Shown here piece after piece: positions 18,945 through 30,839 of a stretch of DNA of 64,000 nt. The translations under genes were made by a program, and so were the position numbers. This DNA comes from Gibbula magus (lineage: Eukaryota; Mollusca; Gastropoda; Trochida; Trochidae). Below the pieces are notes generated by a model. The model was not told where the DNA came from. It worked only from the letters and a program-made list of their open reading frames with translations, and searched no databases. The stretch is taken from assembly GCA_936450465.1 (NCBI GenBank), contig OW388302.1, positions 12,239,530-12,303,529 on the forward strand. The letters are read 5' to 3'. How positions within the stretch are numbered: position 1 is the first letter of the stretch; every line of letters starts with the position of its first letter.

Positions 18945-19462
18945 TTAAAGGCGCTGTAGCACGTTTTTGGCACATTATTTTTTCTCATATTTGCCATTTA
19001 TTATTAAAGAATATACATCGTATTATTAAATTAGAGGGTAAAACATCTTATTAGACCACCCGATAAGCAGTATCCATAGAACGGTTATCCTATTAGACGA
19101 AAATGGTAAGATGTATAAACCGAGAATTTCGTGGAACTGTTCAGTGTGAGAGGTAAGTCTCATGGGATTTTGATAGTTCAGACAGTAAGATTGTTGAACA
19201 TTCCATATTTGTGCCATATTTAAAATTCTGCTCTGAGTATTCAGGTATCGCTACATCAAAACATTGGATCGGTCTTTTTAATGTGAACACCTTATAATGG
19301 CCGCTCGACGGGAAATGAACTTGCATGGCTTAACTGAACCATGTATACCAGTACATTCGTTTTAGAACTCTTTTTATTGATTCAGGAGTATTATTTAGTC
19401 ATTGGTAAAACTTGTGTACCTTTTTATGAGGTCACTTTTTTTCAGTTAGAAGTCCTTTAACA
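18945..19462. mobile_element. TTAA-type MITE family B
   Basis: Starts TTAAAGGCGCTGTAGCACG and ends near AGTCCTTTAA. It carries the family's CACCTTATAATGGCCGCTCG internal block and the GACCACCCGATAAGCAGTAT block. Right end eroded. Confidence 0.75.
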
Positions 19463-20249
19463 ACACAGCGGGGTGAATCTAAATTTAATTCGTCTTTCAA
19501 TTGGAAATATAATATTCGTATATAGTTACATAATTTTGTAAGAAACGCTTCTCGCACAAATTGATATGTTGAAAGGGGAAAACACGTGAACGAAAGAAGA
19601 CATAAATGCGTGAAAAAGAACGCAGTTCCTTATTTCTTTGGATATATCTGAGTAATTGTTATTTCGTAATTTTTACACTGCTTTATTTCGAGCAACCTTA
19701 ATTTGTGTATTCTGACACCGCAATCAAGATAAAATAAGTGAATACACGAAAAAATTATCACGTCGAATGAATATGAAAAGAATATAAAAACATAAAAGTA
19801 TCTGTATTAATTTGAACAGTGTAAGAACTAATTGGTCCCTGAAATTTCGTAATCTGGTTACTTGTACTTTCAACTTTTTAGGTTTTAATTTAAAATAGTT
19901 TTAGAATTAATATATTTCGTCATGTACACGTTTTAGATAAACATGAAAGTACAGTTTTCCTTAATTCCATACACTTATATAATATACACTGGATAAATAG
20001 GTTAGGGATATCAGATGTTTATGATCAATATTTCATAAATCAGTATGTATAACTTCATAAAATATAAAATAACTGGAATTATGTTTGTCCAGTATTATCT
20101 GTTTTCCCCTTCCTTTTCTCTTACCCTTGGAGAATATCATTTTCACACGAAACCCATATCCGTACAGCGTTGGTTCCGCAATGTCTTAGTACGGAGCAGT
20201 AAGCTTGTATTAATAATAATGATTGGAAGTGACAATGCGCTAGGTGTCA
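19463..20249. other. AT-rich DNA without recognised feature
   Basis: Short chance frames only; no splice-bounded conserved protein. Confidence 0.4.
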
Positions 20250-20940
20250 GCTGATATGAGTTTGATTAGCGCTGTTAGAATATTGTTGGAGCCAGCGAGT
20301 TCAGCTTTCTCGTTCTCACGGCGCGAAACGTAGACATGCCCAATCAAGTAGGCCTTTAATTACAGGTATCAATTTCAGAGATCACGTGACTGATTGATTT
20401 GAAGACAACGCACCTGGTTGTTAATTGGTGGTCACAGACAAATATTAGTATACATTGTCCGGGCGAAACGACCGGTTGAGCTGTCGTGGTGAATATACTT
20501 GTTCAGGGCTCGATATTGGATGAGTTAGCACACGACATGTATATCTATCTGCTGTATTTGATGACGAGAAGACAAGCAGCTGTCATCACAAGAGATATAT
20601 GACAGGCACGTCTCGCCAAATAGACGCGAAATGGACATGATGTGTTGCCATGTCGTGACGTCAGCTGCGCACGTGCCACGCGCAGCTCGTGCAAATCATG
20701 CAGGAGGGCGTGTTATTGTTTGGTGTCGTCTGCTTTGCTCACAGGTAGAAAGAATTCTGTCGCCAATGTATTGAAATATTTGATTAAAGCAGGCAAAATG
20801 AGAGGTGTAAAATCCATTAGGGTCTGAGAAGCAGATGGGCCCCGGTAGAAAAAGATACGCTTGTCAAGAAATAATAGCAGCGGCGCGAGTAGCCCAGACA
20901 AAAGCTGATCAAGGGACGAAAAAATCATGTTGAAAAACAA
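20250..20940. other. CpG-richer unique-looking stretch
   Basis: CpG is more frequent than in the surroundings (ACGGCGCGAAACG, CCGGGCGAAACGACCGG, GCGCACGTGCCACGCGCAGC), and no repeat match within the window was seen. It could be regulatory DNA, but there is no defined motif set or gene start. Confidence 0.2.
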
Positions 20941-21165
20941 GCCTTGATATTAATGTGCCATTATTGTGAACAAAGATGACACCGGTTATGTGATACTATG
21001 GACGGTGTATTCTTTCTGTATGAGTTTTTCAGAGTTGATTATAATGAAGATTATTATGTCGGCGCCAGTGATGTCGTCATTATCGGAGAAAGCTTATTTT
21101 CAAGCACTTCTTCTTTATTACAATCCAACTGAAATAAATTTCATAGCCAATGAAATTTAATAGCG

Positions 21166-21442
21166 CATTCCTGAGTTCGAATCCCGCCTGGGGCTCGCCA
21201 ATGTGTCTGCTGTTGGGAAGTGTTCTAATGCAGTAAAATTTGGGTCCAGTGCCATAGGCCTACTGAAAATCAGCGCAGTACCACCCATGGTTCGCTAGTT
21301 CTAGCCGATGCTCGCAGGTTTCACCGCAATGCATAGTTACATGGCGTTGCGGGCTTTCTCCCTGCAATAATACTAGAAGCCGCGATATAAGTGAAATATA
21401 CTCTTGAAAGCGATGTTAAACGCCAACTCACCTCACCTCAAC
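21166..21442 (+). mobile_element. tRNA-derived SINE, 5'-truncated
   Basis: Begins at the B box (GAGTTCGAATCCCGCCTGGG) and keeps the body and tail (TGAAAGCGATGTTAAACGCC). The A box is missing. Confidence 0.82.
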
Positions 21443-21593
21443 ATAAAGGTGTTGTTCCCAACAATTTCACAAAAACGCAAACATAAGAGAGTTTTACGGT
21501 TAAAATGTCAGTGTATAATATCTTCAGTGTGCCTGTCTCCCAAAAGGTTGTCACAGCAACGTATTAAATTATCAATTGAAGTAATTTGAGTAT

Positions 21594-22097
21594 TTAAAGG
21601 CGCTGTAGCACGTTTTTGGGATATTTTGTTTTCTCAAATTTGCTATTTATTATCGACGTTTATACAATATATTTTTATATTATACATCTCATTAGACCCG
21701 ATAAGCAGTATCAATAGACAGCGGTTATCCGTATTAAAAGAAAATGGTGCGACGTATTAAGCGACAGTGGTGTGGAACTCTTCAGTGTGAGAGGCATATT
21801 TGTAGGTCTCATGTGAATTCAGACAGCCAGATTGTTGACCATTCTATCATACATGGTACCTTATTCAAAACTCTACTTTGAGTGTTTAGGTTTCGCTACA
21901 TCAGAACTACCTTCGAGCGGTCATTTTAATGTGAATACCTTAAAATGGCCGCTCGAAGGGAAATGGACTCGCAAGACTTTACTTAACAATATACTTTCTC
22001 TTTTGAACTATTGATTCAGGGGTATTATTTAGCCAATGAAAACACTTATTTACCTGTTCGCGGGATCAGTTTATTGCACGTGCTACAGCGCCTTTAA
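21594..22097. mobile_element. TTAA-type MITE family B, complete
   Basis: The ends TTAAAGGCGCTGTAGCACG and CGTGCTACAGCGCCTTTAA are a 19-bp inverted repeat including TTAA. An inner hairpin at 21911-21960 pairs CTTCGAGCGGTCATTTTAA with TTAAAATGGCCGCTCGAAG. Non-coding. Confidence 0.88.
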
Positions 22098-22424
22098 GAT
22101 GACGGTATTATTGAACCGCAATTCTTTTCTTGGTTTCTTAACGCACTTTCAGAATTGTGATACACATAGAAGTAAGGAATATTCCAATAAGGAATAAAAA
22201 CAAAGCTAGTAAAAGAATGTTTATTGGGCTAGCGTTACATTTTATCCATAATGAAGTAATTTGCAAAACCTGTAATAAAAAGGCAAACTGAGAATGATCG
22301 CAATTATCGAACTGTTGCTGTCTCGAATCATGGACGAGAGCGAGAAATGGCGGGAATACGGTATGATGCCGACCGTCGTCATAAGTTGTCACAACTTCAC
22401 CAAAGGGAGAGTACTGTTCCTACA

Positions 22425-22690
22425 GAGTTTTGTGACCTTGACCTTCATTTCAAGGTCAAAACGATATCTCAAGAACCGTTCACTGGATTCTCTTCATAAC
22501 TTAGGGAAGACAGAGGGCTGATTTTGTTGATATAATTTCACAGCTAAACTTTGAATTTTTGCAATTCTAACTTGCATGTTAAGCTTGTCAGCGGGGTATC
22601 TCAATAATCATTCACTGAACTCTCTTTAACCTTACTAATAGCTTCTCCTAGGAAAATCAAAGAGCTTATTACATTTTGGTAACCTTGACA
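22425..22690 (+). repeat. AGGTCA-rich repeat family O
   Basis: GTGACCTTGACCTTCATTTC, AAGAACCGTTCACTGGATTC and CTCTTCATAACTTAGGGA recur, interrupted, at 62545-63290. Confidence 0.65.
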
Positions 22691-22784
22691 TTTTTCTCAA
22701 CGTCACACCGAAACTTCAAGTCTTTCGAAATGTGAAGCTTGTATTTTAATCATGCACTAATAAAAAGTTATGATTATATCAACA

Positions 22785-22862
22785 GGAACGTCCCCTCGAA
22801 TTTCGTTTCCACACAAAATAGTCTACCCTGATAAAACCCTTTTAGGCCTACACACGGGGATA
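22785..22862 (-). mobile_element. Family I end fragment, reverse strand
   Basis: CCTCGAATTTCGTTTCCAC and CTACCCTGATAAAACCCTTTT match the inverted terminal part of family I. Confidence 0.6.
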
Positions 22863-23029
22863 CTTTCTTTTTAAGGGAACTGTAGTCTTCTTCCATTTAT
22901 CGGCTTATAATGAACTTGCATGACATACATTATCGCAATTATATGTTCTACAGAAACTTTTACAAGACTGCAGGATACTTTCTTTTGCATAACACTGTAC
23001 TTTTCGTTCTCGCTAGCTTTGACGCCGCA

Positions 23030-23340
23030 GCGGACAGGTTGGTTCCGTGGCGGATGTATTGTGATAAAGATGGCGGCCATGATACCTAAGCAGGAGGCAG
23101 GAAGTTGTAAATCCGAGTCGAGTCGCCACTTCTAACCTCAAAGGATCTTCTTCTATATTCATATATTCTTCTTTACACGCCTTTCAGCGCCGATCGTGAG
23201 ACGGGCCACCGCTTTGGTTTTTATCGTAGACTCTTAGCTGTAGTTAGCTAATTTCTCGTCGGTTCTCGCGAGATGTTGTTACAATGTCGTTTAAGGACGA
23301 CAGACCTTTTCAATGGGAATCTATGGGCAAGTACGAGAAT
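23030..23340 (+). promoter_or_regulatory. Candidate promoter: YY1-like and TCTCGCGAGA motifs
   Basis: AAGATGGCGGC at 23067-23077 matches the known YY1 consensus, with an ATG inside it. TCTCGCGAGA at 23263-23272 matches a motif common in animal housekeeping promoters. CpG is raised between them. The reading frame opened at 23071 is only 22 codons unless spliced (a possible GTAAAT donor follows at 23108). No gene is identified downstream. Confidence 0.3.
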
Positions 23341-23732
23341 GAATTATCTCTCGCAGTTTCTCGTCTCCGAAATGTTGATAGCATCATATACAATGGCGTT
23401 CGTTTCTGCAGACACAGTATCTCTCTATCGGAGTTAATTGTTAACTGAGTTCAAGATTGAAACAAGTTGTTATCTATTTGTGATTTGAGTTCATGAAGAT
23501 TCCTTGGTTCGAATCCCTTGGGTGGTGTATATGACTAACCACAGACAAGAACTTTTACGATCCAATTTTATTGCCAAATTGTCAAACTTGAAAATATTTC
23601 TTTACAGTTCGGTCCTTCTTTAATGTTAACGATTCAAGGAAAGTTCACGAATTGCTGGCCTATTGTAGCCTATATACAAGTTTTAAGAACCGGTTCTGTA
23701 TTGGCTTGAAAATGGCTTACATTAAAAAGTTG

Positions 23733-24406
23733 TTAAAGGATAGATGAAATGCATTTTTCTCAAGAATGACAGATGATTACCTCTACGTATATTGTATATC
23801 GGAATCAATTGAGCATAAAATCGAGACAATATACACTTGCAATTGATAATTAAGACGATTTTAAATCACCCATTTTAACACTACCGCAACTTGTTCGGCG
23901 AATCCTTTTGAAAATGCTCACTGAGGCGCGACTGTGATAAGCGACAGGCGGGGCGCCTAGATAGCTACTCCGCCGGTGTCTCGTTAATTAATTTATGAGG
24001 TGTATTACATCGCCAAAAAGACATGTTTATGTAATAATTATGTAATTGTCATCTGCGGAATTACCTAGTTGGATATCTAAACATTCGATATATGGGAAAT
24101 TTAAGTTGGTTTATTGAAGGTTTCTTTGTGAAATTAACAATCAAAATGTTGCGAAATTACGTTGAATTGTGACTATCGCCGAAAATCAAATTCCTCCACA
24201 TACGTCACAGAAGTCATCCCTTCAGGGGTCACACCCCCGCAGACTTTCATTCTGGTCGCCGGGGCTAAATCAGGCGGTTTTTTAAAAAGCCGTATATAAG
24301 TAATTTATGGACCGATTTCAGAAATTTTAAATCGAGCTATTGTCAAATTGACATCCCATTTTAATGAATCCGATTTGGACCATATGTCATTTCATCTATC
24401 CTTTAA
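23733..24406. mobile_element. TTAA-type MITE family C, complete
   Basis: TTAAAGGATAGATGAAATG at the left and CATTTCATCTATCCTTTAA at the right form a perfect 19-bp inverted repeat bounded by TTAA. Internal blocks include CGCCGGGGCTAAATCAGGCG and ACACCCCCGCAGACTTTCAT. It is non-coding. The same family split the zinc-finger exon at 41 kb. Confidence 0.88.
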
Positions 24407-25230
24407 AGAAAAAAATGCATTCAAATCAAAGTTTTAGAACATTTAGAGAAACGTTTCTGTGTAAGTTGGTTTCTAATTTATCATGGACGATTAAATAATA
24501 ATGGTATATAGGCCTAATAGTAACCCACCTTGATTCAAATAGACGCAGTTCCGAGAAATAAATGACATAGGATATTTGATCTCGCTCGGGTACTCCTCTA
24601 TACGGTCTGATGATGCTATATAGGCGTATGGTCTGACGTCAGTAAAGTTGGCGAATCACGAGGCTTACTACAAAAACCTTGGTACTAGAAGCTTAGTCTT
24701 ACACTCGGACTAAAAAAAGTGTTTATTCGTAAAATATCGCCATTTTATTAAATATTGAAAAGGAGAATGGAGTTTGGAGAAGAGGCTCCTTTCCAATATT
24801 TTTTCAATATTTTGTTAGGCCACTAGAAGATTGGAGCAAGATGACATTAGGTGGGGTTTCCTTTTTTGGCCCAATAAGGACTGTTGATAGTAAGGAGACG
24901 GACATCCTAAGAAAAGGTACGTCTGGAAATAGATGACTATGCAGTATACACGGGCATCGCATTGGCAAATCCAGAGGTGCGTGTGTGTGGGGTTTTTTTC
25001 ATTGCGTATTGTCCAGTGTCTGTTGTTAAAGTTCGAATACCATCAAATGCAAAACTTTCCACAGAAAGTCGGAGTGAATTTCTCGTATGCATTCGATGTC
25101 TTAAAATCTCTTAAAGAGTTATTGATTGTAATGTTAAAAATATTATGTCAGCGTTAAATGAATATTCTAATTAAGATTTTTATTTGCCTAAGGAAAACAT
25201 CTTTTGAAATGGAATCATATTTGTCAACTT
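24407..25230. other. Intergenic DNA, no recognised gene
   Basis: A 74-codon open frame at 24933-25157 has no recognisable family; it may belong to the element relic that follows. Confidence 0.4.
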
Positions 25231-25440
25231 AACTTCATAAGGATTTAAGAAGATTTTTGACATTTTTAAGGATATGTGAACTGAAAAACCTGAAAAACAT
25301 TGGACGAAGAAATAATATCCCATGAGAGTTCACATTTTGTTTTTTCTGTACAAATATTTATGGAGATGAATTACATTTCATGCTTTTCTGTCCTCTGCAT
25401 AACGAATTAAGAAAGGTCTTTGAAGGGCATTTAGAAGTGG
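25230..25440 (+). pseudogene. Relic of a mobile-element C-terminal Cys/His domain
   Basis: The frame ending in GDELHFMLFCPLHNELRKVF (about 25360-25420) has the CxxC-GDE-HF-L-CP-LR pattern found near the C-terminus of many invertebrate retroelement polyproteins. Just upstream, GRRNNIP is followed by a stop codon where that family usually has an Arg. The surroundings carry further stops and frame breaks. The family is inferred from pattern only. Confidence 0.45.
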
Positions 25441-25445
25441 TATAC

Positions 25446-25820
25446 ATAAGAACAGGAAGATTTTCTGGATAACAACTTATTCAGTGTGAAAATACACGAC
25501 GTTTCGGAGTACATATATACTCACTCCTTCATCAGGTGGAATGTAAGGAAATATAGTACATTTATATAGCAAACAAAACAATGGTGACGGAAGTCAATCA
25601 GGGAGATTAACATACATGAGAATGGTATACAATGGGGATTTGCAATATCAACATGATAGAGATGAAGCATGAGAATGATGAGGATTTGCAATACAAACAT
25701 GAATGGGAGTAAGTAGATAAGATGATGAGTGAGTATGTACTCCGAGTGAGTATGTACTCCGAAACGTCGTGTATTTTCACACTAAAGAAGTTGTTATCCA
25801 GAAAATATTCCTGTTCTTAT
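25446..25820. mobile_element. Foldback MITE family J
   Basis: Arms of about 70 bp: ATAAGAACAGGAAGATTTTC with GGATAACAACTTATTCAG at the left, and CTAAAGAAGTTGTTATCCAG with ATATTCCTGTTCTTAT at the right. GAATTAAGAAAGGT occurs on both sides (25404-25417 and 25821-25834), a possible duplication made at insertion. The middle is AT-rich with a GAGTGAGTATGTACTCC repeat. Confidence 0.82.
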
Positions 25821-25914
25821 GAATTAAGAAAGGTATATATGTTGGAAATGTAGGAATAGAAATCTCTAGCTATTCTAATGCAAAATGAAAATTTAAATAG
25901 AGTTTCAACCTATA

Positions 25915-26442
25915 TTACAGGCGTTGTAGCACGTTTTTGGCATACAAGTTTTTTCTCAAATTGTTATTTTATTATTAAAGTTTATGCAATATATTCTTAC
26001 GTTAGAGGGTTAAACCTCTCATTACACGAACCGATTATTTAGCTGTATCCATGGTTAAAATCGGTATTGGAAGAAAATGGTACAACGTTTTCGGTGATAA
26101 CTTTGTGGAACTCTTCAGTGTGAGAGGAATATTTGTACGTCTCCTGAGATTTTGAGAGTTCAGACAGCAAGGTGGTTGACCATTACGTCATTGTATCATA
26201 ACTAACACCGACTCTCAGCGTTCAGATCACTTGAACTACCTTCGAGCGGCCATTTTAATGTGAACACCTTAAAATGACCGCTCCATGGAAAATGGGCTCG
26301 CATGGTTTAACCGAACCATGTAAATTCGTTTTTGAACACGTTTTTTCGTTTCAGGAGTATTATCTATCCATTGATAACACTTATTTGCCTTTTCGTGGGA
26401 GCACTTCATTTCAGTAAGAACGGCGTGCTACATCGCCTTTAA
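25915..26442. mobile_element. TTAA-type MITE family B
   Basis: TTACAGGCGTTGTAGCACG at the left, GTGCTACATCGCCTTTAA at the right. The inner hairpin TTCGAGCGGCCATTTTAATG is kept near 26242. The left TTAA is mutated to TTAC. Confidence 0.82.
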
Positions 26443-27659
26443 AGAAGCTTAAATATAAGTTACGTTATTCACTTTGTAAATTGTATGTATATATCTATAT
26501 CTATATATAAGCCTGTAAACCAATGTGATGATGTTTCAGTTATTGCACAAAACCTGTTTATTTCATCAAATGAGTTTTTTTTTATATTTTACATTGGCCT
26601 GTGGCCTTTATACTGAATAAACTAATTGATATGTTATACATTAGAACTAGACTCGGACGCCCCTAAACAAATTTTAACTGAACAATTCTCTTTAAAATTT
26701 AACAGTTACATTAGATAAAATTGAAAGGTTTGAAAACAACAAAGTTCTCTTATATGCAAAAGAGGTTGAGCTTTGAGACTTTATCAAACCAGAAACTCTA
26801 TATATATTATAGCCTACAATATAAACTAGATATACTAGACTCCATCTGATTAGAGACTCCACGAACAAACCAAGAATGTCCAACAGCGCCGATTAGAACG
26901 ATAACCAGTCAGTCACGTGATTTCAACAAGGACGACTCTGATTGGCTAATTGAATCTTGTCCCGTCAGTAACATTCGTGTGATGATTAGTTGCACTAGTA
27001 ATGGTTTTATTATTCATTCTGAGGGAAAACTGAAGGCGCTCTCTTCGCCAATAGTCTTCATCTCACGATCATGGCGCCTAAACCGCTCAGTAGGGACGCC
27101 ATACTTATATGCCCAGAGCCCTGTTGAAGGATATCTTAGATCCAGACAGCGCTTTATTAAGTTATGTATGTTGATTGGAATTGGATAGGGGTCGCTTAAT
27201 GCGCTGTACGGAGCCATGGTTCCTGAGTGTGCTTTTCAACATACTTGCCTTTAAGCGTTTAACTAAACCTATTTCGTATGTTGTTTTCTTCTCATGTTTT
27301 TTTTTCTGTTGATGATAAACAATGATTCAAATAATATTATCTCTTTTATCGCCGTTGTTTAACGCTTTGGGTATTAATCATAAAAAATGGATGAAAAATA
27401 TGTCTTTCATTTTGAGTTGTTTGTCTAGAGAAATTTGATTATGTCAGGATGAAAGACGCTGTGTGTTTTTCTCTTAAGAAACAAAGCTTGCTTTATGAAA
27501 TGGAAAAAAAATAGGTAAAATAAGAATAAAAGGCACAAATAATGTGTGATCTTCGAACATCTTGATAAAAAAAAACGCTTCAAAAGTGTTCAATTAATTT
27601 CAGCCACCGAGGCGTCGATACGTTTAATTTAATAATTCTACTGTGTCGGTCCACCGGTT
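26443..27659. other. Intergenic DNA, no recognised gene
   Basis: 26880-27240 is less AT-rich and holds CACGTGATTT and CATGGCGCCTAAACCGC, without a defined promoter or exon. The rest is AT-rich. Confidence 0.35.
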
Positions 27660-27930
27660 TTAAAGGGGCAGTCGCTCAAATAAGTTGATGAAATGTATTT
27701 GAAAAATAATTTCACCAATAGTAAAACACCCTTCTCTCTTCGGAAAATCAAGTTTAAAATGAGTGTACAAGGTTCGGTAAAGCCATGGGAATCGTTTTTG
27801 CTTTATACGCAACATCGTTATTACCAGTACGGATAATTGGTTTGTGTAATAAGATGTTTTACCCTCTAAAGTTAATTTAAATGACATTAACTATCATAAT
27901 AAATCGAAAATCTTGCTACAGCCCCTTTAA
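27660..27930. mobile_element. TTAA-type MITE family B2, internally deleted
   Basis: The left end TTAAAGGGGCAGTCGCTC lacks the usual AGCACG block; the right end is TGCTACAGCCCCTTTAA. Shared inside: CACCCTTCTCTCTTCGGAAA and GATAATTGGTTTGTGTAATA. A second TTAAAGGG follows at once, so elements abut. Confidence 0.8.
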
Positions 27931-28717
27931 AGGGATTGTCTCATTTTGGCACTGAAAATGTGTTTAATTTGAAATGTTGCAAACAATATTTTTTTAATAA
28001 ATATTAGAGCGATAACAGGACAGCATTGTAACATTTTCATCTAAGGAGTTTCCTAGTCGATGCGTTATTAACAATCAAACGGACCGTTTATTTCAAATCG
28101 ATATAATGACACACTTGCACCTCGCTGTCAGTTTCGATCATTGAGTCTACCATCTTACTATTTGATGTATCTTTCTATTGAAGCAATAACAGGCTGACGT
28201 CATTTGTGTTACATATGTTATGTACTTTACGTCACAAAGTTTGCGAAATGACGCGGGCAAACAGGTTATTACTGTTATTTGAAATCCAATATTAAAAAGA
28301 ATAGAATCCTCGGCTCATCAGGACTTCAGTGATGTATTGTCTAAGGTTGAAGATCTAAGTAACTCAAGTAATACACTGTTAAACAAATTGTTTGAGGTCA
28401 TGACCTCTGTGACCTATATTTGGGGTCATAGGGTCACCAAATCAACAATTTGAAATCCCCATTGGCCATGGAGTATGTACATAAAATTTCAGCTCTCTAG
28501 AGTCACTGGTTTTGGAGAAATCGAAAAAGCGAAAAGTTTACGGATAGACGGACGGACGCCGGACGCCATGCCATGCCATTAGCTCATCGGACGTTTGAGG
28601 CCTGATGAGATAATTATGAACAATATTGCTAACGTGAGAGGGAAGATTGTTTTATGCGATGAAATATTTATTTGGCATAAACAAATATTTGCCTTGCCAA
28701 CATGAAACAGTCACTTT
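27927..28717. mobile_element. Possible TTAA-bounded element N with nested repeat
   Basis: Starts TTAAAGGGATTGTCTCA and ends GAAACAGTCACTTTAA. Its right part (GCTAACGTGAGAGGGAAG, GATGAAATATTTATTTGGC, TTGCCAACATGAAACAGTC) matches 58551-58660. The CTCATCAGG repeat sits inside at 28309-28618. Boundaries are less sure than for families B and C. Confidence 0.5.
28309..28618 (+). repeat. Interspersed repeat with CTCATCAGG / CCTGATGAG ends
   Basis: GGCTCATCAGGACTTCAGTG at the start, GTTTGAGGCCTGATGAG at the end. Inside are GTTTACGGATAGACGGACGG and GGGTCATAGGGTCACC. The inverted relative is at 51470-52270. Confidence 0.7.
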
Positions 28718-28979
28718 AAATGAAGTTCCGCAAGAATGGTCACGGTCTTTGCACGGATGGGAATAACAAGCGTCATGGCTTATCGGAAAATCTAGTTTAA
28801 GGGTCACTAGACGTGAGTTGAGAATTCCTTAATTGGGCAAAAAGATCAAATTTGAGCTCTGTCTCCACCGCAGTAAACTGGGTACCCGGCCACCAAAGAG
28901 GTTGTTGAAATCTAGCACATACCGTATTTCCGAGAATACAGCCCCGGGGTTCTATTTCGTTCAGCACCCCTTGTATTCC

Positions 28980-29103
28980 AGCACAGGGGCGTGTGTCGCT
29001 TAGAAACAGCGTTTGAAAGACATATACCTGTATAGTAATAGGGTAGGGTCTATATGCATATGTCTTTCAAACGCTGTTTCTAAGCGATACACGCCCCTGT
29101 GTA
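28980..29103. repeat. Near-perfect foldback
   Basis: Arms of about 42 bp: GGGGCGTGTGTCGCTTAGAA with ACAGCGTTTGAAAGACATAT, mirrored by ATATGTCTTTCAAACGCTGT with TTCTAAGCGATACACGCCCC. The loop is about 30 bp. A one-armed relative lies at 54878-54945. Confidence 0.88.
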
Positions 29104-29365
29104 TTCTAGGAGACACGTTAGCGAGACCTATGCTTTGGGGCACTTTTTAAAAAAGAATACAATGTACATTTATATAATATGTCCACGTATAAAACTTAAT
29201 CATGATTGCATGTCTATATTTAAGTTGGTACGTTGATTTATATGCCAACAAATGAAAAGACGCCGATCTCGAAAAGACGCCGGGTCCCGAATAGAAGCCT
29301 GGGTTGAAGGAGTCTGAACTAAAAGCCGGGCGTCTATTAGAGGAAATAGAGTATGCAAGGCAGGG

Positions 29366-29473
29366 CCCATATTTTCGAAGCTGTCTTAGCGCTAAGATAA
29401 TCGTAAGTGTCATACATTAACATTGGCTTACGACTATCTTAGCACTAAGATAGCTTCGAAAATATGGGCCCAG
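29366..29473. repeat. Palindromic element family E, near-perfect
   Basis: GGGCCCATATTTTCGAAGCT at the left mirrors AGCTTCGAAAATATGGGCCC at the right, with CTTAGCGCTAAGATAATCGT inside. The whole 108 bp is close to one hairpin. Other copies: 32839 and a diverged one at 38926. Confidence 0.88.
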
Positions 29474-29964
29474 GTCATTATTCAGGGATTTACGGTATTC
29501 AGCAAACACCTTTAAGCAGAATAAGCATGTATGGAAAAAAAGTGCTATACAAATCGACTATTGTAATAATGTTAAATGGCGACAACCATTTTCACTTGTT
29601 ACACGAGGTTTTGACAAGAAATCGACACTTATCAAAGATCAAAGAGAATTGACAATAACGACAAGGCGCCACCTAGCGGAAGTTACACGGGTTACAGACT
29701 CTGAGCCTGGATGAAGCCGAATTAATCGGAAAATGTGGGTAACGCTGTGGAATCTCTGGCAGTTCAGGGTCATTCTGATTTTTAAAAATATGTTCAACCC
29801 TTTCAAGTGTATCGAAAAAACACAGCGGGGAATTATGGGATTACAAGATGTTAAACCATGGCTATTTATATTTTTCTTTAATTTCGTTTGATGAAAGAGC
29901 CATTGAATATGTTCATAATGTTTTATTTGGCTTTCATAGATGCCGATAGACGAGATGTACTGAT

Positions 29965-30700
29965 TTGAGTTTAAATAACTTCACTTGACGAACATATTCA
30001 CATCCTTTCACCAATTATGTGATAATAACTTTTTTCCATTGAAGTCGAGCAACTGCATTTTACATGTTTAATACTTATATGAGTTATTTAACATTACCAA
30101 CCCACATCTGTCTTTTTGTTTGTTACAGTTAAAAGGTGGGTTCTATCGGGGTATTTTTTGTGGAAACGAAATTCGAGAGGATATCCCCCTTTACACAAAT
30201 ATGCTACTAATAATGATTACACAAGTTAATAGATAATAATAAAGGTAATATTTTGATAAATTTATATTTCACAACTTAATAAAGACAAGCGTACATTTGT
30301 TGAAAAATAAAAACAATGAGAACTGAAGCTATTCATCGGCGCTGCGAGTCGGGGAAAGTACGTTACGGCATGACAGCAAATTGTTTATTAGTTTTATGAC
30401 ACGCTATGTGTTACTATGTGAACTTTCTATCAATGTTTATCTTTTATCATTAAAATGTTGTTAAATTAGGTAAAATATAGCGTGTTTTCATTTCACGTAA
30501 TGCACAAAATCCAATATGGCGGATTTTGCCGACAGAACGGCCCCTTTAAGTTTAAAAAAAATACATTTGACCATTGTCCAATTTTCGATCATAAATCGCG
30601 ACTAGAAATATAATTGTAACATGCCAAACAATGTGGTTATGTCATTCTCAATAACAATTTATTTTTCAAGTCTTACATTGTGTCTTAAATGAAGACGGGA
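29965..30700 (+). mobile_element. Family H copy split by a family I insertion
   Basis: Family H blocks (CTTCACTTGACGAACATATT, CAACCCACATCTGTCTTTTTG) stop at 30130 and resume at 30549 (TACATTTGACCATTGTCC). The split lies exactly where family I begins and ends. Confidence 0.7.
30131..30548 (+). mobile_element. Non-autonomous family I, fullest copy
   Basis: Starts AAAAGGTGGGTTCTATCGGG with GTATTTTTTGTGGAAACGAA and ends ACGGCCCCTTTAAG. Contains AATTCGAGAGGATATCCCCC and CATCGGCGCTGCGAGTCGGG. The reverse-strand relative at about 45640-46073 hosts the LINE. Confidence 0.78.
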
Positions 30701-30839
30701 ACATCGCCAATGAGTCAATAACCAGTTTAGCGACTGTGAAACGTAGAATAAACAACATTAGAAAGATGTTGTACACACCTCCGACATAGTCGACTGTTGG
30801 GTTAACTCCTATAACTCGGACGCCAAAAAAGCAGACGCG

